Source: Mycolicibacterium porcinum
Lineage (GTDB): Bacteria; Actinomycetota; Actinomycetes; Mycobacteriales; Mycobacteriaceae
DNA: 64,000 nt
NCBI GenBank assembly: GCA_001942045.1
Contig: MSTD01000024.1
Span: 25,372-89,371, forward strand
Direction of reading: 5' to 3'
Of the stretch, positions 1 through 10,345 are shown one piece after another. Under the pieces are notes generated by a model, which was given only the letters and a program-made list of their open reading frames with translations, was not told the DNA's origin and ran no database searches. The position numbers were made by a program, and so were the translations under genes. Position 1 is the stretch's first letter, and each line of letters starts with the position of its first letter.

Positions 1-95
1 TGATCCTGGAACAGGGCCCACCCGCGGCGGTGATCGGCGATCCCAAGGAAGAACGCACCCGCCAATTCCTGCAGCGGATCCTCAACCCGCTGTAG
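1..95 (+). CDS. Amino-acid ABC transporter ATP-binding protein, 3' end only
   Basis: The first 95 bases are an open frame entering from the left edge and ending at TAG (93-95). The readable end, about 31 residues, contains a GDPKEERTRQFLQRIL-type tail, typical of the C-terminus of GlnQ/ArtP-like polar amino-acid ABC ATPases. Walker A, Walker B and the signature lie outside the window, so substrate and operon cannot be judged. The assignment rests only on this tail. Confidence 0.6.
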   Translation, partial: ILEQGPPAAVIGDPKEERTRQFLQRILNPL

Positions 96-156
96 TCTCT
101 CGCGCGGTGCGCACCGCATGGTCCGATTTCCGCCAGCGCCCCGACACGCGCGCCCA

Positions 157-162
157 TAGCGT
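157..162 (+). promoter_or_regulatory. Leaderless -10 box of the MFS gene
   Basis: TAGCGT lies 7 nt before the ATG at 170. This TANNNT-N6..8-RTG layout recurs before many genes here and suggests transcription starts at the ATG. It supports 170 rather than the upstream in-frame start at 107. Confidence 0.5.
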
Positions 163-169
163 CACAGAC

Positions 170-1417
170 ATGACAGCACAGCCCGATCTGCGTCGAATCA
201 CCGTATGGTTCATGGCGATTGCCGCCGCCCTCGGTACCGCAGCGATCTATCCGCTGCAACCGGCGATATCCGATGTCGCTGACAGCCTTGACATCTCGAT
301 CGCCCAGGTCGGCATCGCGCTGGCGTGCGGCCCCGTCGGCTATTTATTGGGTCTCGCGATGCTGGTACCCCTCGTCGACCGATTTGCGCCCAAACACGTA
401 CTCGCCGCCCAGTTCGGGGCGCTGGCCGTAGCGACGGCGGCCAATGCCGCTGCCGGCTCAATATGGGTGCTGGGACTCACCATCGGGGTGATCGGCGCCT
501 GCTCCACCGTTGGCGCGCAGTTGAGTTCCATCACCGCGCGCTTCATCCCTGACGGCCGCCGGGCCACCGCCCTGGGCATCGTCACGGCGGGCATCTCGGC
601 CGGGATCATCGGCGGCCGCATCGCCGGTGGTTGGCTGACCGAAGCGTTGGGGTGGCGGGGCAATCTGCTCGTGTTCGCGCTCGCATTCGCCGTCACCGCG
701 CTGGTCGCATTCCGGATCCTGCCCGCGACGGCGGGTTCGGCGACGGACGGTTACCTGGCGATGCTGCGCGGCTTGCCGGGCCTGTACCTGCGATTCCCGA
801 CATTGCGCCTCGCCGCGGTCCGCGGCGCGCTGTGGTTCTTCGCCTTCTGTGCGGTGTGGGCCGGCCTCGCCGTCGCGCTGGCAGCGCCGCCGTACTCGTA
901 CTCAGCCGAGCGGATCGGCCTCTACGCGCTTGCCGGTCTGCTGGGCATGGTCGCGACGCGCATCGGAGGGGTGTGGACCGATCGGGCGGGCGCACGACGT
1001 GTCATGGTGATCGGACTGGCCGTGGCCGCCCTGGGTGCGATCGTTCTTGCCGGCTGCCTGTCGAACACCGTGGCAACGCTGGTCTGCCTGGCCGTGTTCG
1101 ACGCCGGACTGTTCGCCGCCCAGGTGGCCAACCAGAGCACGGTGCTGGCCATCGACCCGGCCGCCCCCGCACGGTTCAACAGTGCCTACATGGTGGTGTA
1201 TTTCGTGGGAGGCAGCCTGGGAACCGCTTTCGGCGCGGCCGCCGTCGGATGGCTGGGTTGGCCGGCCACCACAGCCGTCAGCGTCGCGGCGATCGGGCTG
1301 GCGCTACTGCTCAGCGGAATCAGATCTCGACGGGGAACGTCGACATCCCCCGCAGGGTCAGGTTCGGTTTGTACACCGGTTCGGCGGCCAGCCGCGCCTG
1401 CGGGAACCTCGCGGTGA
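170..1417 (+). CDS. MFS transporter
   Basis: A membrane protein of about 415 aa with roughly 12 hydrophobic segments and an MFS loop pattern. An R-F-x-P-D-G-R-R-A-T stretch follows helix 4, and GGRIAGGWLTEALGWR resembles the motif 1/5 region of drug- or nitrate/cyanate-type MFS exporters. The chosen start (170) has a leaderless -10 box; an in-frame codon at 107 would add 21 Arg-rich residues that do not look like a membrane protein N-terminus. The last ~33 codons run antisense into the P450 gene and read as low-complexity Arg/Ser/Pro, so the ancestral stop may have been lost. The substrate is not predictable. Confidence 0.85.
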   Translation: MTAQPDLRRITVWFMAIAAALGTAAIYPLQPAISDVADSLDISIAQVGIALACGPVGYLLGLAMLVPLVDRFAPKHVLAAQFGALAVATAANAAAGSIWVLGLTIGVIGACSTVGAQLSSITARFIPDGRRATALGIVTAGISAGIIGGRIAGGWLTEALGWRGNLLVFALAFAVTALVAFRILPATAGSATDGYLAMLRGLPGLYLRFPTLRLAAVRGALWFFAFCAVWAGLAVALAAPPYSYSAERIGLYALAGLLGMVATRIGGVWTDRAGARRVMVIGLAVAALGAIVLAGCLSNTVATLVCLAVFDAGLFAAQVANQSTVLAIDPAAPARFNSAYMVVYFVGGSLGTAFGAAAVGWLGWPATTAVSVAAIGLALLLSGIRSRRGTSTSPAGSGSVCTPVRRPAAPAGTSR

Positions 1418-2552
1418 CGGCGGACAGCGCCACCGCGGCCTCCAACCGGGCCAGCGGAGCGCCCAGGCAGAAATGCGGACCCTTCCCGAATCCGATGTGC
1501 CGGATGTTCTTACGGCCCGGATCGAACTCGCCGGGTCGTTCGTTGGCCGCCGGGTCGCGGTGGGCAGCCGCCAGCAACAGCAGCATGGTGTCACCGGCCG
1601 GGATCGTGATGTCGCCAATTGTCATGTCGTCACCGGCAATTCGGCCGACCAACTGGACCGGCGGGTCGTATCGCATGGTCTCTTCGATGATCGACGAGGC
1701 CCGGGAGGCATCCGCGCCGAGCGCTTCCCACTGGGCCCGATGCCGCAACATCGCCAGCGTGGCGTTGGCGATCAGGTTCACCGTCGTCTCGTGCCCGGCG
1801 ACCAGCAGCAGATTGCACGTCGAGACGATCTCGTCCTCGGTCAGCTGATCCCCGGACTCCTCGGCGGCGATCAACCCTGACATCAGATCCTCGCCTGGAG
1901 CGCTGCGGCGGGCGTCGATGAGCTCACGCAGATAGTCGTTGAGCCAGATCCCGGCCGCCATCTGCTCGTCGAACCGATCAGAGGTATGCCCGGTCAGCGC
2001 CAGGAACGGATCCAGAGCCGACGCCAGCAGCGCCGAGGCATTACTGAACTTCGGCTCGTCCTCGACCGGCACACCGAGCAATCGGCAGATCACCGCGACG
2101 GGCAGCGGGTAGGCCAGGTCGTCGATCACGTTGAAGGAGCCGCGCCGCTCGACGTCGTCCAGCAGCCCGGCCACCAACTCGGTGATGTCCGGTTCGAGCG
2201 CGTGGATCACCTTCGGCACGAAGGCCTTGCTGACCAGTTTGCGCAGCCGGGTGTGATCGGGCGGATCCAGGAACAGGAAGCTGGCCGGCCCGCGAGGGCG
2301 GGGCTGCGAGTCGGCTTCCAGCTGACGTTTGGCGATGGTGGAGTTTGCCCGATCGCTGCGGGTCGACGGGTGCCGCAGCACCTCGTCGCAGTCGGCGAAC
2401 GACGAGAACACCGTGAGGTTGGAATCCGGCAGGTGCAGCGGTCCAAGCTCACGGATCCGGTCGAACGACGGGTAGGGATCGGCCCGGCAGGCTGGGTCCA
2501 GCAGCTGCATGAGCAGCGCCTGCGGGGCCTGATCGTCGGTGACGGTCGCCAT
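1320..2552 (-). CDS. Cytochrome P450
   Basis: A 410-aa soluble bacterial P450 of normal length. The I-helix oxygen-activation motif AGHETT is at about 252-257, the K-helix ExxR (ETMR) at 291-294, and the haem loop FGKGPHFCLG at about 355-364 with the Cys362 thiolate ligand. LDPPDHTRLR near 95-104 is the usual B'-C region signature. No ferredoxin or reductase gene is adjacent. The substrate is unknown; the sequence does not let me assign a CYP number. It is convergent with the MFS gene, overlapping it by 98 bp at the 3' ends, and lies 39 bp downstream of tgt on the same strand. Confidence 0.95.
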   Translation of the reverse strand: MATVTDDQAPQALLMQLLDPACRADPYPSFDRIRELGPLHLPDSNLTVFSSFADCDEVLRHPSTRSDRANSTIAKRQLEADSQPRPRGPASFLFLDPPDHTRLRKLVSKAFVPKVIHALEPDITELVAGLLDDVERRGSFNVIDDLAYPLPVAVICRLLGVPVEDEPKFSNASALLASALDPFLALTGHTSDRFDEQMAAGIWLNDYLRELIDARRSAPGEDLMSGLIAAEESGDQLTEDEIVSTCNLLLVAGHETTVNLIANATLAMLRHRAQWEALGADASRASSIIEETMRYDPPVQLVGRIAGDDMTIGDITIPAGDTMLLLLAAAHRDPAANERPGEFDPGRKNIRHIGFGKGPHFCLGAPLARLEAAVALSAVTARFPQARLAAEPVYKPNLTLRGMSTFPVEI

Positions 2553-2591
2553 CTACTTATTGTGCACGCGTAGAAAATGAGGACAGTTCAC

Positions 2592-3872
<1,281 letters not shown>

Positions 3873-3917
3873 TCAACCGGATGCCCGTCCGATTTCCGTC
3901 ATGGGGGCGGACGCGAC

Positions 3918-3923
3918 CATACT
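3918..3923 (+). promoter_or_regulatory. Leaderless -10 box of the LppE-like lipoprotein gene
   Basis: CATACT lies 6 nt before the GTG at 3930, the same arrangement as before the gene at 56724. It favours the GTG over the ATG at 3942. Confidence 0.4.
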
Positions 3924-3929
3924 GCGGAC

Positions 3930-4379
3930 GTGAATTTGGTCATGAGCCGCCCCGTTGTCATCGCCACCGGATTTGCTGTGTGTCTGGCTGCAGTCGCCGG
4001 ATGCTCGTCGCAGGATTCGGGTTCTTCCACGAAGTCCGGCGAGGGCCGGGTCACTTTCGGCCCCAACGATGCCGGCCCCGTCACCAGCGTCAGCTGCGAG
4101 ACCAAGGATGGGCTGACCACGATCGGCATCAAGGGCAAGATGCCGGCTTCGGTGGCGCTGACCGACGGGGAGGCCCCGGAGGTGCAGTCGGTGAACATCG
4201 GCGACGTGAACGGCGAAGGGGCGTCGCTGACCTACCTTTCCGGCCTGTCCGGTGCGCCAGTCGTGGCCGCACGCGACGGCAAGAGCTACACAATCACCGG
4301 CACCGGCATGGGCATCGATCCCAACCAGCCGGGCGCACCGGTGGACATGCCGTTCGACATCGCTGTCACCTGCCCGTAG
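3930..4379 (+). CDS. LpqH-family lipoprotein (LppE-like)
   Basis: A secreted lipoprotein of about 149 aa. The signal peptide ends in the lipobox LAAVAGC, followed by a Ser/Gly-rich linker. The mature part has the 19-kDa-antigen pattern: a first Cys in VSCETKDG, a repeated beta-rich region containing LTDGEAPEVQSVNIGDVNG, and a terminal Cys (VTCP) that would close a disulfide. The start is either GTG 3930 (leaderless) or ATG 3942. It is followed 0.4 kb later by lpqH itself, so two paralogues sit in tandem. Role on the cell surface unknown. Confidence 0.88.
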   Translation: MNLVMSRPVVIATGFAVCLAAVAGCSSQDSGSSTKSGEGRVTFGPNDAGPVTSVSCETKDGLTTIGIKGKMPASVALTDGEAPEVQSVNIGDVNGEGASLTYLSGLSGAPVVAARDGKSYTITGTGMGIDPNQPGAPVDMPFDIAVTCP

Positions 4380-4384
4380 CAGAC

Positions 4385-4640
4385 GGTCGGCCAGGAACTC
4401 GACGATTGCCTCGGCGAGTTCCTCGCCGGCGCCGTCCTGCCGAGAAACGGCCCCAATGGTTTCCCATGCAACAACCAGGCCGGATCGACATCAGCCGGAC
4501 CTTCCGGCGACCAGGCCAGCCGCAGATGGCCGTCATCCCGCGCCGCTGATATCGGAATACCCTGGCGGGTAAGCAAATTCAGGAAAGGCGCCAAGGCAGT
4601 CCTCCGGTGCCCGCAGCAGTCGCACGACGCTGAACCTGCG
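4385..4640 (-). pseudogene. Possible degraded gene fragment between the two lipoprotein genes
   Basis: A non-coding gap of 384 bp (4380-4763) separates the lipoprotein genes. On the minus strand three short reading frames look protein-like in succession: one with RLLRAPEDCLGAF, one with DDGHLRLAWSPEG and DPAWLLHGKPLG, and one with GAGEELAEAIVEFLADRLL. Joining them needs two frameshifts and no start or stop fits. This may be a decayed gene or chance in high-GC DNA. The remaining ~120 bp before lpqH hold its presumed promoter. Confidence 0.2.
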
Positions 4641-4763
4641 GCCGCCCCGCCCCCGCGTCTGACAATTCACCCAAACCCACGCCCACGACCTGCACAAACT
4701 CCATACTTCTGCCTGACAGCCCGCACCCTCATGACGGGCTGCACAACCGTGAGGAGATCAGTG

Positions 4764-5264
4764 GTGAAGCGTGAGTTCCTGGTGGCCGTCGGCGGCGCCG
4801 CGATCATCGTCGCAGGCCTATCTGGCTGTTCATCGAGCGACAAGAAAGACACCTCCAGCGACACGAAGGCCACGGCGACCGCGTCGGCGACGGCCTCCGT
4901 CGAGGCCGGCGACGCCCAGGCGACGACCGGCGCGGGCACCGCCCGGGCCACTATCGACGGGAAGGACCACAAGGTGGAGGGCACGGTTGTGTGCGCAACG
5001 GTCGCGGGCAATGTCAGCCTGACCGTCGGACAGGGCATGAGCGCCGTCAGCGCCACGCTCAGCGAGGGCGATTCGCCGTCGGTGACCGCCGTGGCGCTGG
5101 GCAATATCGACGGCGTCAGCCTCGGCTACACCCCGGGCGTCCCCGGTGGCAGCGCAGAAGCCACCAAAGATGGCAACAAGTACACGATCAAGGGGAACGC
5201 GACCGGTGTGGACGGGATGAACCCAGTTACCAAGCCATTCGAGCTCGAAATCTCCTGCCCTTAA
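4764..5264 (+). CDS. lpqH: 19 kDa lipoprotein antigen LpqH
   Basis: A 166-aa lipoprotein. It has MKR at the N-terminus, a hydrophobic core and the lipobox LSGC, then a Ser/Thr/Ala-rich linker that is usually glycosylated in LpqH. The mature domain has IDGKDHKVEGTVVC, VALGNIDGVSLGYTPG and EATKDGNKYTIKGNATGVD, and ends in a Cys (ISCP); this closely follows M. tuberculosis LpqH, a TLR2-active surface antigen. The start at GTG 4764 is 7 nt after GAGGAG (4751-4756); GTG 4761 would leave only 4 nt. A hairpin downstream (5299-5329) probably ends the transcript. Confidence 0.93.
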   Translation: MKREFLVAVGGAAIIVAGLSGCSSSDKKDTSSDTKATATASATASVEAGDAQATTGAGTARATIDGKDHKVEGTVVCATVAGNVSLTVGQGMSAVSATLSEGDSPSVTAVALGNIDGVSLGYTPGVPGGSAEATKDGNKYTIKGNATGVDGMNPVTKPFELEISCP

Positions 5265-5298
5265 CCAAACACGTCACATCTAGCAAACATCTGGCATA

Positions 5299-5329
5299 GT
5301 GTGGGCCCGGACTGATCCCGGGCCCGCAC
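5299..5329 (+). terminator. Hairpin terminator after lpqH
   Basis: GTGTGGGCCCGG (5299-5310) pairs with CCGGGCCCGCAC (5318-5329) around a 7-nt loop, with one G-U pair. No long U-tract follows, as is common in mycobacteria. Confidence 0.6.
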
Positions 5330-5372
5330 TCCGTTCTCAGTCGACTTCGCTCGCACGACCCGGAGGTGCACC

Positions 5373-6698
5373 GTGGCCAATCACAGGAAGCATGCGCGTT
5401 CATCCACTGTCGCGGTCGCCAGTGCCACTGCGGGAATGACGGCGGTCCTGACCTTCGGACACGTCGCCGACGCGCTCGCGGCCGTATTGCCTCCCGGCGA
5501 TGCTGTCGTCGGGATCGGCGGGGCAAGCGACACCCAGAGTGCGCGGATCCAGGACAAGTTTCAGGGTGACTACGTGCCGTCCGCCGGCGAGTTCGTCAGC
5601 GTGAGTGACGCCCAGTACAAGGCCGTCCACTACTCGGCCACGTTGCCGATCGACCAGAGTGTGGCCGACGGGCGCGCGCCCCTGATCCAGCAAGTGGCCA
5701 TTGCCCGCGATCAGGCCGGCCCGAACGGGACGGTCTACATCGTCGGCTACTCCGAGGGCTCGCTCGTCGCCGAGAACTACAAGCGCGAGATCAATGCCGG
5801 AACGGTCGACCCCGGCGGGAAGATCGAATTCGTCTACATCGCCGCACCGACGGTTCCCAACGGCGGTATCTATTCGCGCTTCCCGGATCTTGGGCCGCTC
5901 AGCCTCCTCGGGTTCACCAGCACCGGTGCGGCCGCGCCCACGCAATACAGCCAAACGTTCATCACCATCGAATACGACCCGATCGGCGACTTCCCGGCCT
6001 ATGCCAACCCGCTGTCACTGGCCAATGCCGCGGCCGGGATGGTCTACCTCCACGGTGACCCGACTCCGGATGCCACTGACCTCAACGACACCGACGGATT
6101 GTTGGTCAAGACGGTCCAAAAGGACAACGGGGCCACCGACACTTATATCCTGGTCAAGACGGAGCATCTGCCGTTGTTGCAGCCGTTCCGCGACTTCTCG
6201 ACCGCCCTCAACACCACGGCATTCACCGAGCCGGTGCTCGGTGCCATAGAGCCGACGCTCAAGCTCGGCGTCGACATGGGCTACACCGACCGTGACTACC
6301 AGAATGCCGACAAGCCGACCCGCTTCTCGTTGATCACCCCGCCGGACCGGATCGCCGAAACCGTCAAACAGCTGCCCGATGCGTTGCAGGAAGGCGCGGA
6401 CAACTTCAAGAACGGATTGCCTTCCACCGCATCACCTTCGACGACGTCCGAGCCGACCGATCGCAGCGCGACGAAGAAAGCCGCTCCCAAGATCGAAGCA
6501 CCCAAGATCGAGATCCCCAAGCTCGAGGCCCCCAAGAAACCCGTCAAGCGCACCCCGGCACAACGTCGCGACGGCGTGCGCAACGCCGTGTCCGACGTCG
6601 CGAAGAACGTCAGGAATACGTTCAAGCCCAAGCCGAAACGCGAAGACAAGCCCAAGACCGAGTCGTCCACCGAGTCAGACACGGACAAGGCCGCATAG
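5373..6698 (+). CDS. Secreted PE-PPE-domain serine hydrolase
   Basis: 441 aa. A signal peptide (Lys/Arg start, hydrophobic stretch to about residue 37, ALAA cleavage-like site) precedes a PE-PPE domain of the alpha/beta-hydrolase type, which normally follows PE or PPE modules. The nucleophile elbow GYSEGS places Ser128; this family includes esterases and the trehalose-lipid enzyme Chp2. No PE or PPE module is present, so export is probably by Sec. Residues ~345-441 are a low-complexity Lys/Pro/Ala tail (repeated PKIEAPKIEIPKLEAPKK pattern), likely cell-wall or polyanion contacting. Start GTG 5373 follows CGGAGGT. Substrate unknown. Confidence 0.85.
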   Translation: MANHRKHARSSTVAVASATAGMTAVLTFGHVADALAAVLPPGDAVVGIGGASDTQSARIQDKFQGDYVPSAGEFVSVSDAQYKAVHYSATLPIDQSVADGRAPLIQQVAIARDQAGPNGTVYIVGYSEGSLVAENYKREINAGTVDPGGKIEFVYIAAPTVPNGGIYSRFPDLGPLSLLGFTSTGAAAPTQYSQTFITIEYDPIGDFPAYANPLSLANAAAGMVYLHGDPTPDATDLNDTDGLLVKTVQKDNGATDTYILVKTEHLPLLQPFRDFSTALNTTAFTEPVLGAIEPTLKLGVDMGYTDRDYQNADKPTRFSLITPPDRIAETVKQLPDALQEGADNFKNGLPSTASPSTTSEPTDRSATKKAAPKIEAPKIEIPKLEAPKKPVKRTPAQRRDGVRNAVSDVAKNVRNTFKPKPKREDKPKTESSTESDTDKAA

Positions 6699-6720
6699 CT
6701 CCTGATGTCATGCTGGGAGC

Positions 6721-8487
6721 ATGACTCAATGGCGCGCCTGGTTCCTGCTGCTGTGCCTGTTCCTTCCGATCGTGGGATGTTCGTCGTCTCCCGACCCGGC
6801 TGACCGCTTCGCGGCATTTGCCGATGCCCTGCAACGCAAAGACGCTCCCGCCGCAGCGGCGGAGACCAGCGACCCCGCGGCGGCCGAGGCGGCAATCAAA
6901 TCGATGTTCGACGGCATGGGCGATGCTGCCACGGTCAAGGTCAGCGCCGAACCCGAGGACGGCGACGACGCGGGCGCGACGCTCAAGTATCAGTGGTCCT
7001 GGGGTGAAGGCCACGACTTCGCCTACGACACCACCGGCACCGCGGCGAAGACCGGTGACGACTGGCGCATATCCTGGGCGCCGACGCTGTTGCACCGAGA
7101 TCTGCGGGACGGCTTGCGGTTTCAGTACAGCACCGACAGCGACCTGCAGACCCCGGTGCTGGACCGGACCGGTCAGCCGTTGATGACGTGGCAGACCGTG
7201 GGCGTCATCACCCTGGAACGCGCCCACCTGGCTTCGGCCGCCCCGCTCGCCGCACTGCTCGCGCCGTTCGATGCCACCACCACCGCGGAATCGATCAACG
7301 CACAGTTCGCGTCGAACACCGACGACCGGGTGACGGTGATGAAGCTGCGTGAAGACGACCTCAACTCGGTGCGTGACCAACTGGCCCAGGTTCCCGGCGT
7401 CACCGTGGCCGAGCAAGGTGACCTGCTGACCACCGACCGCCAACTGTCCTCCCCCGCCATCGGCGGCTTGGCCCAGCTGTGGCACGACCGGATCACCAAA
7501 GCCGCCGGGTGGTCGGTGTATCTGGTCGATGCGGACGGTGCACCCGCACAGAAGCTGGCCGCACAACCACCGGCACCCGCCGACCCGATGCGCACCACCC
7601 TGGACCTGCGGCTGCAGCTTCTCGCTCAACAGGCCGTCGCCCAGGAGGCCCGGCCCTCCGTGGTGGTCGCGATCTCTGGATCTACGGGCGGCATTCTGGC
7701 CGCCGCGCAGAACACCGCAGCCGATCCACAAGGCGCCATTGCCTTTTCGGGACTATATCCGCCGGGCTCGACCTTCAAGACCATCACCACCGCCGCGGCG
7801 CTGGAAGCCAACCTGGCGAACCCGGACACCCCGGTGGCCTGCCCAGGTCAATTGACGATCGAGAACCGCACCATTCCCAATGACGACGACTTCGACTTGG
7901 GCACAGTGCCGTTGACGTCGGCGTTCTCCCATTCGTGCAACACGAGCATGGCGGCATTGTCGGACAAGCTGCCCGCCGACGCACTGACCAAGACGGCCCG
8001 CGCATTCGGCATCGGCGTGGACTTCACCATCCCTGGACTGACCACCGTGACCGGCAAGGTTCCCAACGCCGACACCGCCGCACAACGAGTAGAGAACGGT
8101 ATCGGCCAGGGCACCGTGACCGTCAGCCCATTCGGCCTCGCCGTCGCCGAGGCCAGCCTGGCACACGGCTCGACCATCCTGCCCAGCCTGGTCGACGGCG
8201 ACAAGGTGACCGCCGATACCCCCTCGGAGCAACTGCCTGCCGCCGTGACCGGGGCGCTGCGGGACATGATGCGCAAGACCGTGACCGAGGGCACCGCAAG
8301 GCAATTGAGCGACATCCCCGATCTCGGCGGCAAGACGGGTACGGCCGAATTCGGTGACAACACCCACTCCCACGGGTGGTTCGCCGGGATCGCCGGTGAC
8401 ATCGCGTTCGCCACTCTGGTGGTGGGTGGCGACTCGTCAGCACCCGCGGTGAAGATCTCGGGGGATTTCCTGCGGTCTGCGGGCTAG
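6721..8487 (+). CDS. Penicillin-binding lipoprotein, class B transpeptidase (PBP-lipo)
   Basis: 588 aa, anchored by a lipoprotein signal with lipobox IVGC (Cys20). Residues ~25-135 form an NTF2-like MecA-N domain, then a dimerisation domain, then a transpeptidase domain. The active site is complete: S350-TFK, S405-C-N and K538-TG. It cross-links peptidoglycan and is of the Rv2864c type by length and lipidation. It stands alone between the PE-PPE hydrolase gene (22 bp upstream) and the convergent dehydratase operon. The 157 bp up to 8644 contain only a short palindrome and no gene that I can support. Confidence 0.93.
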   Translation: MTQWRAWFLLLCLFLPIVGCSSSPDPADRFAAFADALQRKDAPAAAAETSDPAAAEAAIKSMFDGMGDAATVKVSAEPEDGDDAGATLKYQWSWGEGHDFAYDTTGTAAKTGDDWRISWAPTLLHRDLRDGLRFQYSTDSDLQTPVLDRTGQPLMTWQTVGVITLERAHLASAAPLAALLAPFDATTTAESINAQFASNTDDRVTVMKLREDDLNSVRDQLAQVPGVTVAEQGDLLTTDRQLSSPAIGGLAQLWHDRITKAAGWSVYLVDADGAPAQKLAAQPPAPADPMRTTLDLRLQLLAQQAVAQEARPSVVVAISGSTGGILAAAQNTAADPQGAIAFSGLYPPGSTFKTITTAAALEANLANPDTPVACPGQLTIENRTIPNDDDFDLGTVPLTSAFSHSCNTSMAALSDKLPADALTKTARAFGIGVDFTIPGLTTVTGKVPNADTAAQRVENGIGQGTVTVSPFGLAVAEASLAHGSTILPSLVDGDKVTADTPSEQLPAAVTGALRDMMRKTVTEGTARQLSDIPDLGGKTGTAEFGDNTHSHGWFAGIAGDIAFATLVVGGDSSAPAVKISGDFLRSAG

Positions 8488-8644
8488 GTCGTGACTGTCT
8501 ATTCAGGTATCCGATTGGGCGGCAGCTCACATTGATTAGACACGCTCTAGGTATAGGTTTACGGCCACCTGGTGGCTTGAAACCTCGGCGTAAGTGCCTC
8601 GAGGCGAGTAACACGCCAGGGCGAGCCTGATCAACCAGACGTGG

Positions 8645-10345
8645 CTAGCATGCGGATTCGGCGGCCAGGTGCACCAGCCCCGAGGCCACCGCAAACCGCG
8701 GGCCGTGCACGCCGTCGATATTGGCTCGCCCCACCACAACCCCCAGCCCGCGCAGGGATTCGCCGACCGTGCGTAGCAACTCGTCGTCGAGGGCCCCGCC
8801 GCCGGCCAACACCAAGGCGGTCGGGGGTTTCTCGAACGCGGCCAGACAGCGGGCGATGTTGGCCGCGACGGTTTCCTGCTTGATCGCCAACCGGAGGCTG
8901 CGCCATTCCTCGGCCGCCAGTTTGGTGGAGAACGGCACCAACCCGGCCGTGCCGCGGGTGCACAGTCGCCCGATCGCGTCGGCCGGCGCCGGCGAGTCCA
9001 GGAACAAGCGTCGCCCGTCTTCCTCGTGCGCGACGTGCGGGCCCTCGACCCGGATCGCCGGGGTGCGCTTGACCCGCTCGGCCAGTGCCCGCGGGATGTT
9101 CAACATGCGGGCCACCGCAACGGTGATCGTCTCCCCCGCGCCCGCCGCCGTGACCGTACGATCCGCACCGATCAGATCGATGGTGCCGCCGCCGATATCG
9201 CACACCACCGAGCCCGGCGGCAGCCCCGGCGTGGTGCGGGCACCGCGTGCGGCGGCTTCGGGCTCGGTCGAGATCGTGCGGGCCGGACGTCCGGTCAACT
9301 CGGCAAGCGTCGTCGCCGCGTCCTCAACATGATCGGCTGCCAGCAGGGCCACCACCGTGCCGCGGGCATCGGCCGCGCCGCGCCGCAGCCACGTGCCGCT
9401 GTCGAGAGCGGCGAGATCGGTGAAAAAGGCGTCGTCGACGGCGATCTCATGGTCGGCTGTCGAGACCGAGCGCAGCCGGATCCGCACCACGCTGCCCGGC
9501 AGTTCGCGCCGCAGGATCGCGTGTGCCTCAGCAGGTGAGTACCTCACCGGCGCTCCGTCGATCCGGAACTCGACATAATCGTCGTCCACCGCGGGTGGCT
9601 CCGGCGCCTCGGTCCGTGCCGTCACCGCGATAGCCGGCGAGTCCGCGAGCTCCCTGGTGAATTCGGCGACATCGTGGATCTGCTCGTGACCGAGTTCCAA
9701 CGCCGCGCACAACGCGATCGGATCGGCCAGCGCCCGGTAGGCGCGTCCCTCGGCCACCACCTCCACCGCGACCAGCACGCCGGGCGCCAACCCGTCGAGA
9801 GTGACTTCGTCGACCACGGGGATGTCGAGCGGAATCCGGTTGCGGATCAACACCGCATCGTCCTGGGCTGCCAGCACACCCGCGATGGTCCAGCCACCCG
9901 ACACCGCGGCGGTGATCGCGGCCGCGGCGACCTCGAAATCGGCGTCGCCGTCGACGGACACGATCACCGGAGCTGCGTGAGGTTCAGAAGTGAGTTCCTC
10001 CAGCGGCACGTGCCGGCCCACCGCGTACCCCGTGCCGGCGGGGGTGCTGGCGTCGGGCTTTCGCAGGCTGCGCACCGGCGAGCGGGGCGACGATGCGGGT
10101 GCCAACGGGGCGGTTTCGGTGTCGACCGGACGGATCTTCGAGAGCACCAGCTCATCGGCCCGTACCTGAGCGTCGACCTCGATGCGGTGCAGCAACGCCT
10201 CCGCGCCCTCCAACGAGTCGCGGGACCCCTTGCGGCCCCGGGTCGGCGCCTGGCCGTGAGTGATCGGCTCGACGGTTCCGTCGACGATGCGGGCGACCAC
10301 GATCTCCGTGGTGTGGTTGCCCACGTCGATCCCCGCGACGATCAC
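8645..10345 (-). CDS. Diol/glycerol dehydratase reactivase, large subunit (DdrA-like)
   Basis: 566 aa. An actin/Hsp70-fold ATPase that releases damaged cobalamin from B12-dependent diol dehydratase. It starts MIVAGIDVGNHTTE (phosphate-1-type loop) and has DIGGGTIDLIGADRTVTAAG (phosphate-2-type) and a late VLAGGGALDDELL adenosine loop, in the order found in DdrA/GdrA. It is the last gene of a three-gene operon and overlaps the small-subunit gene by 4 bp. The partner reactivase subunit DdrB is not visible next to it. Confidence 0.9.
   Translation of the reverse strand: MIVAGIDVGNHTTEIVVARIVDGTVEPITHGQAPTRGRKGSRDSLEGAEALLHRIEVDAQVRADELVLSKIRPVDTETAPLAPASSPRSPVRSLRKPDASTPAGTGYAVGRHVPLEELTSEPHAAPVIVSVDGDADFEVAAAAITAAVSGGWTIAGVLAAQDDAVLIRNRIPLDIPVVDEVTLDGLAPGVLVAVEVVAEGRAYRALADPIALCAALELGHEQIHDVAEFTRELADSPAIAVTARTEAPEPPAVDDDYVEFRIDGAPVRYSPAEAHAILRRELPGSVVRIRLRSVSTADHEIAVDDAFFTDLAALDSGTWLRRGAADARGTVVALLAADHVEDAATTLAELTGRPARTISTEPEAAARGARTTPGLPPGSVVCDIGGGTIDLIGADRTVTAAGAGETITVAVARMLNIPRALAERVKRTPAIRVEGPHVAHEEDGRRLFLDSPAPADAIGRLCTRGTAGLVPFSTKLAAEEWRSLRLAIKQETVAANIARCLAAFEKPPTALVLAGGGALDDELLRTVGESLRGLGVVVGRANIDGVHGPRFAVASGLVHLAAESAC

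Noticed and set aside
1320..2552. Naming the P450 CYP140 because an LppE-like gene is nearby
   Set aside because: In M. tuberculosis cyp140 and lppE adjoin, but this sequence does not resemble CYP140 as I remember it, so no number was given.
6622..7731. 369-codon minus-strand frame opposite the penicillin-binding lipoprotein
   Set aside because: Shadow frame; the plus strand has the full transpeptidase motifs.
8564..8576. Palindrome GCCACCTGGTGGC as a terminator or operator
   Set aside because: Too short and without a U-run; it lies between convergent genes, but the evidence is insufficient.
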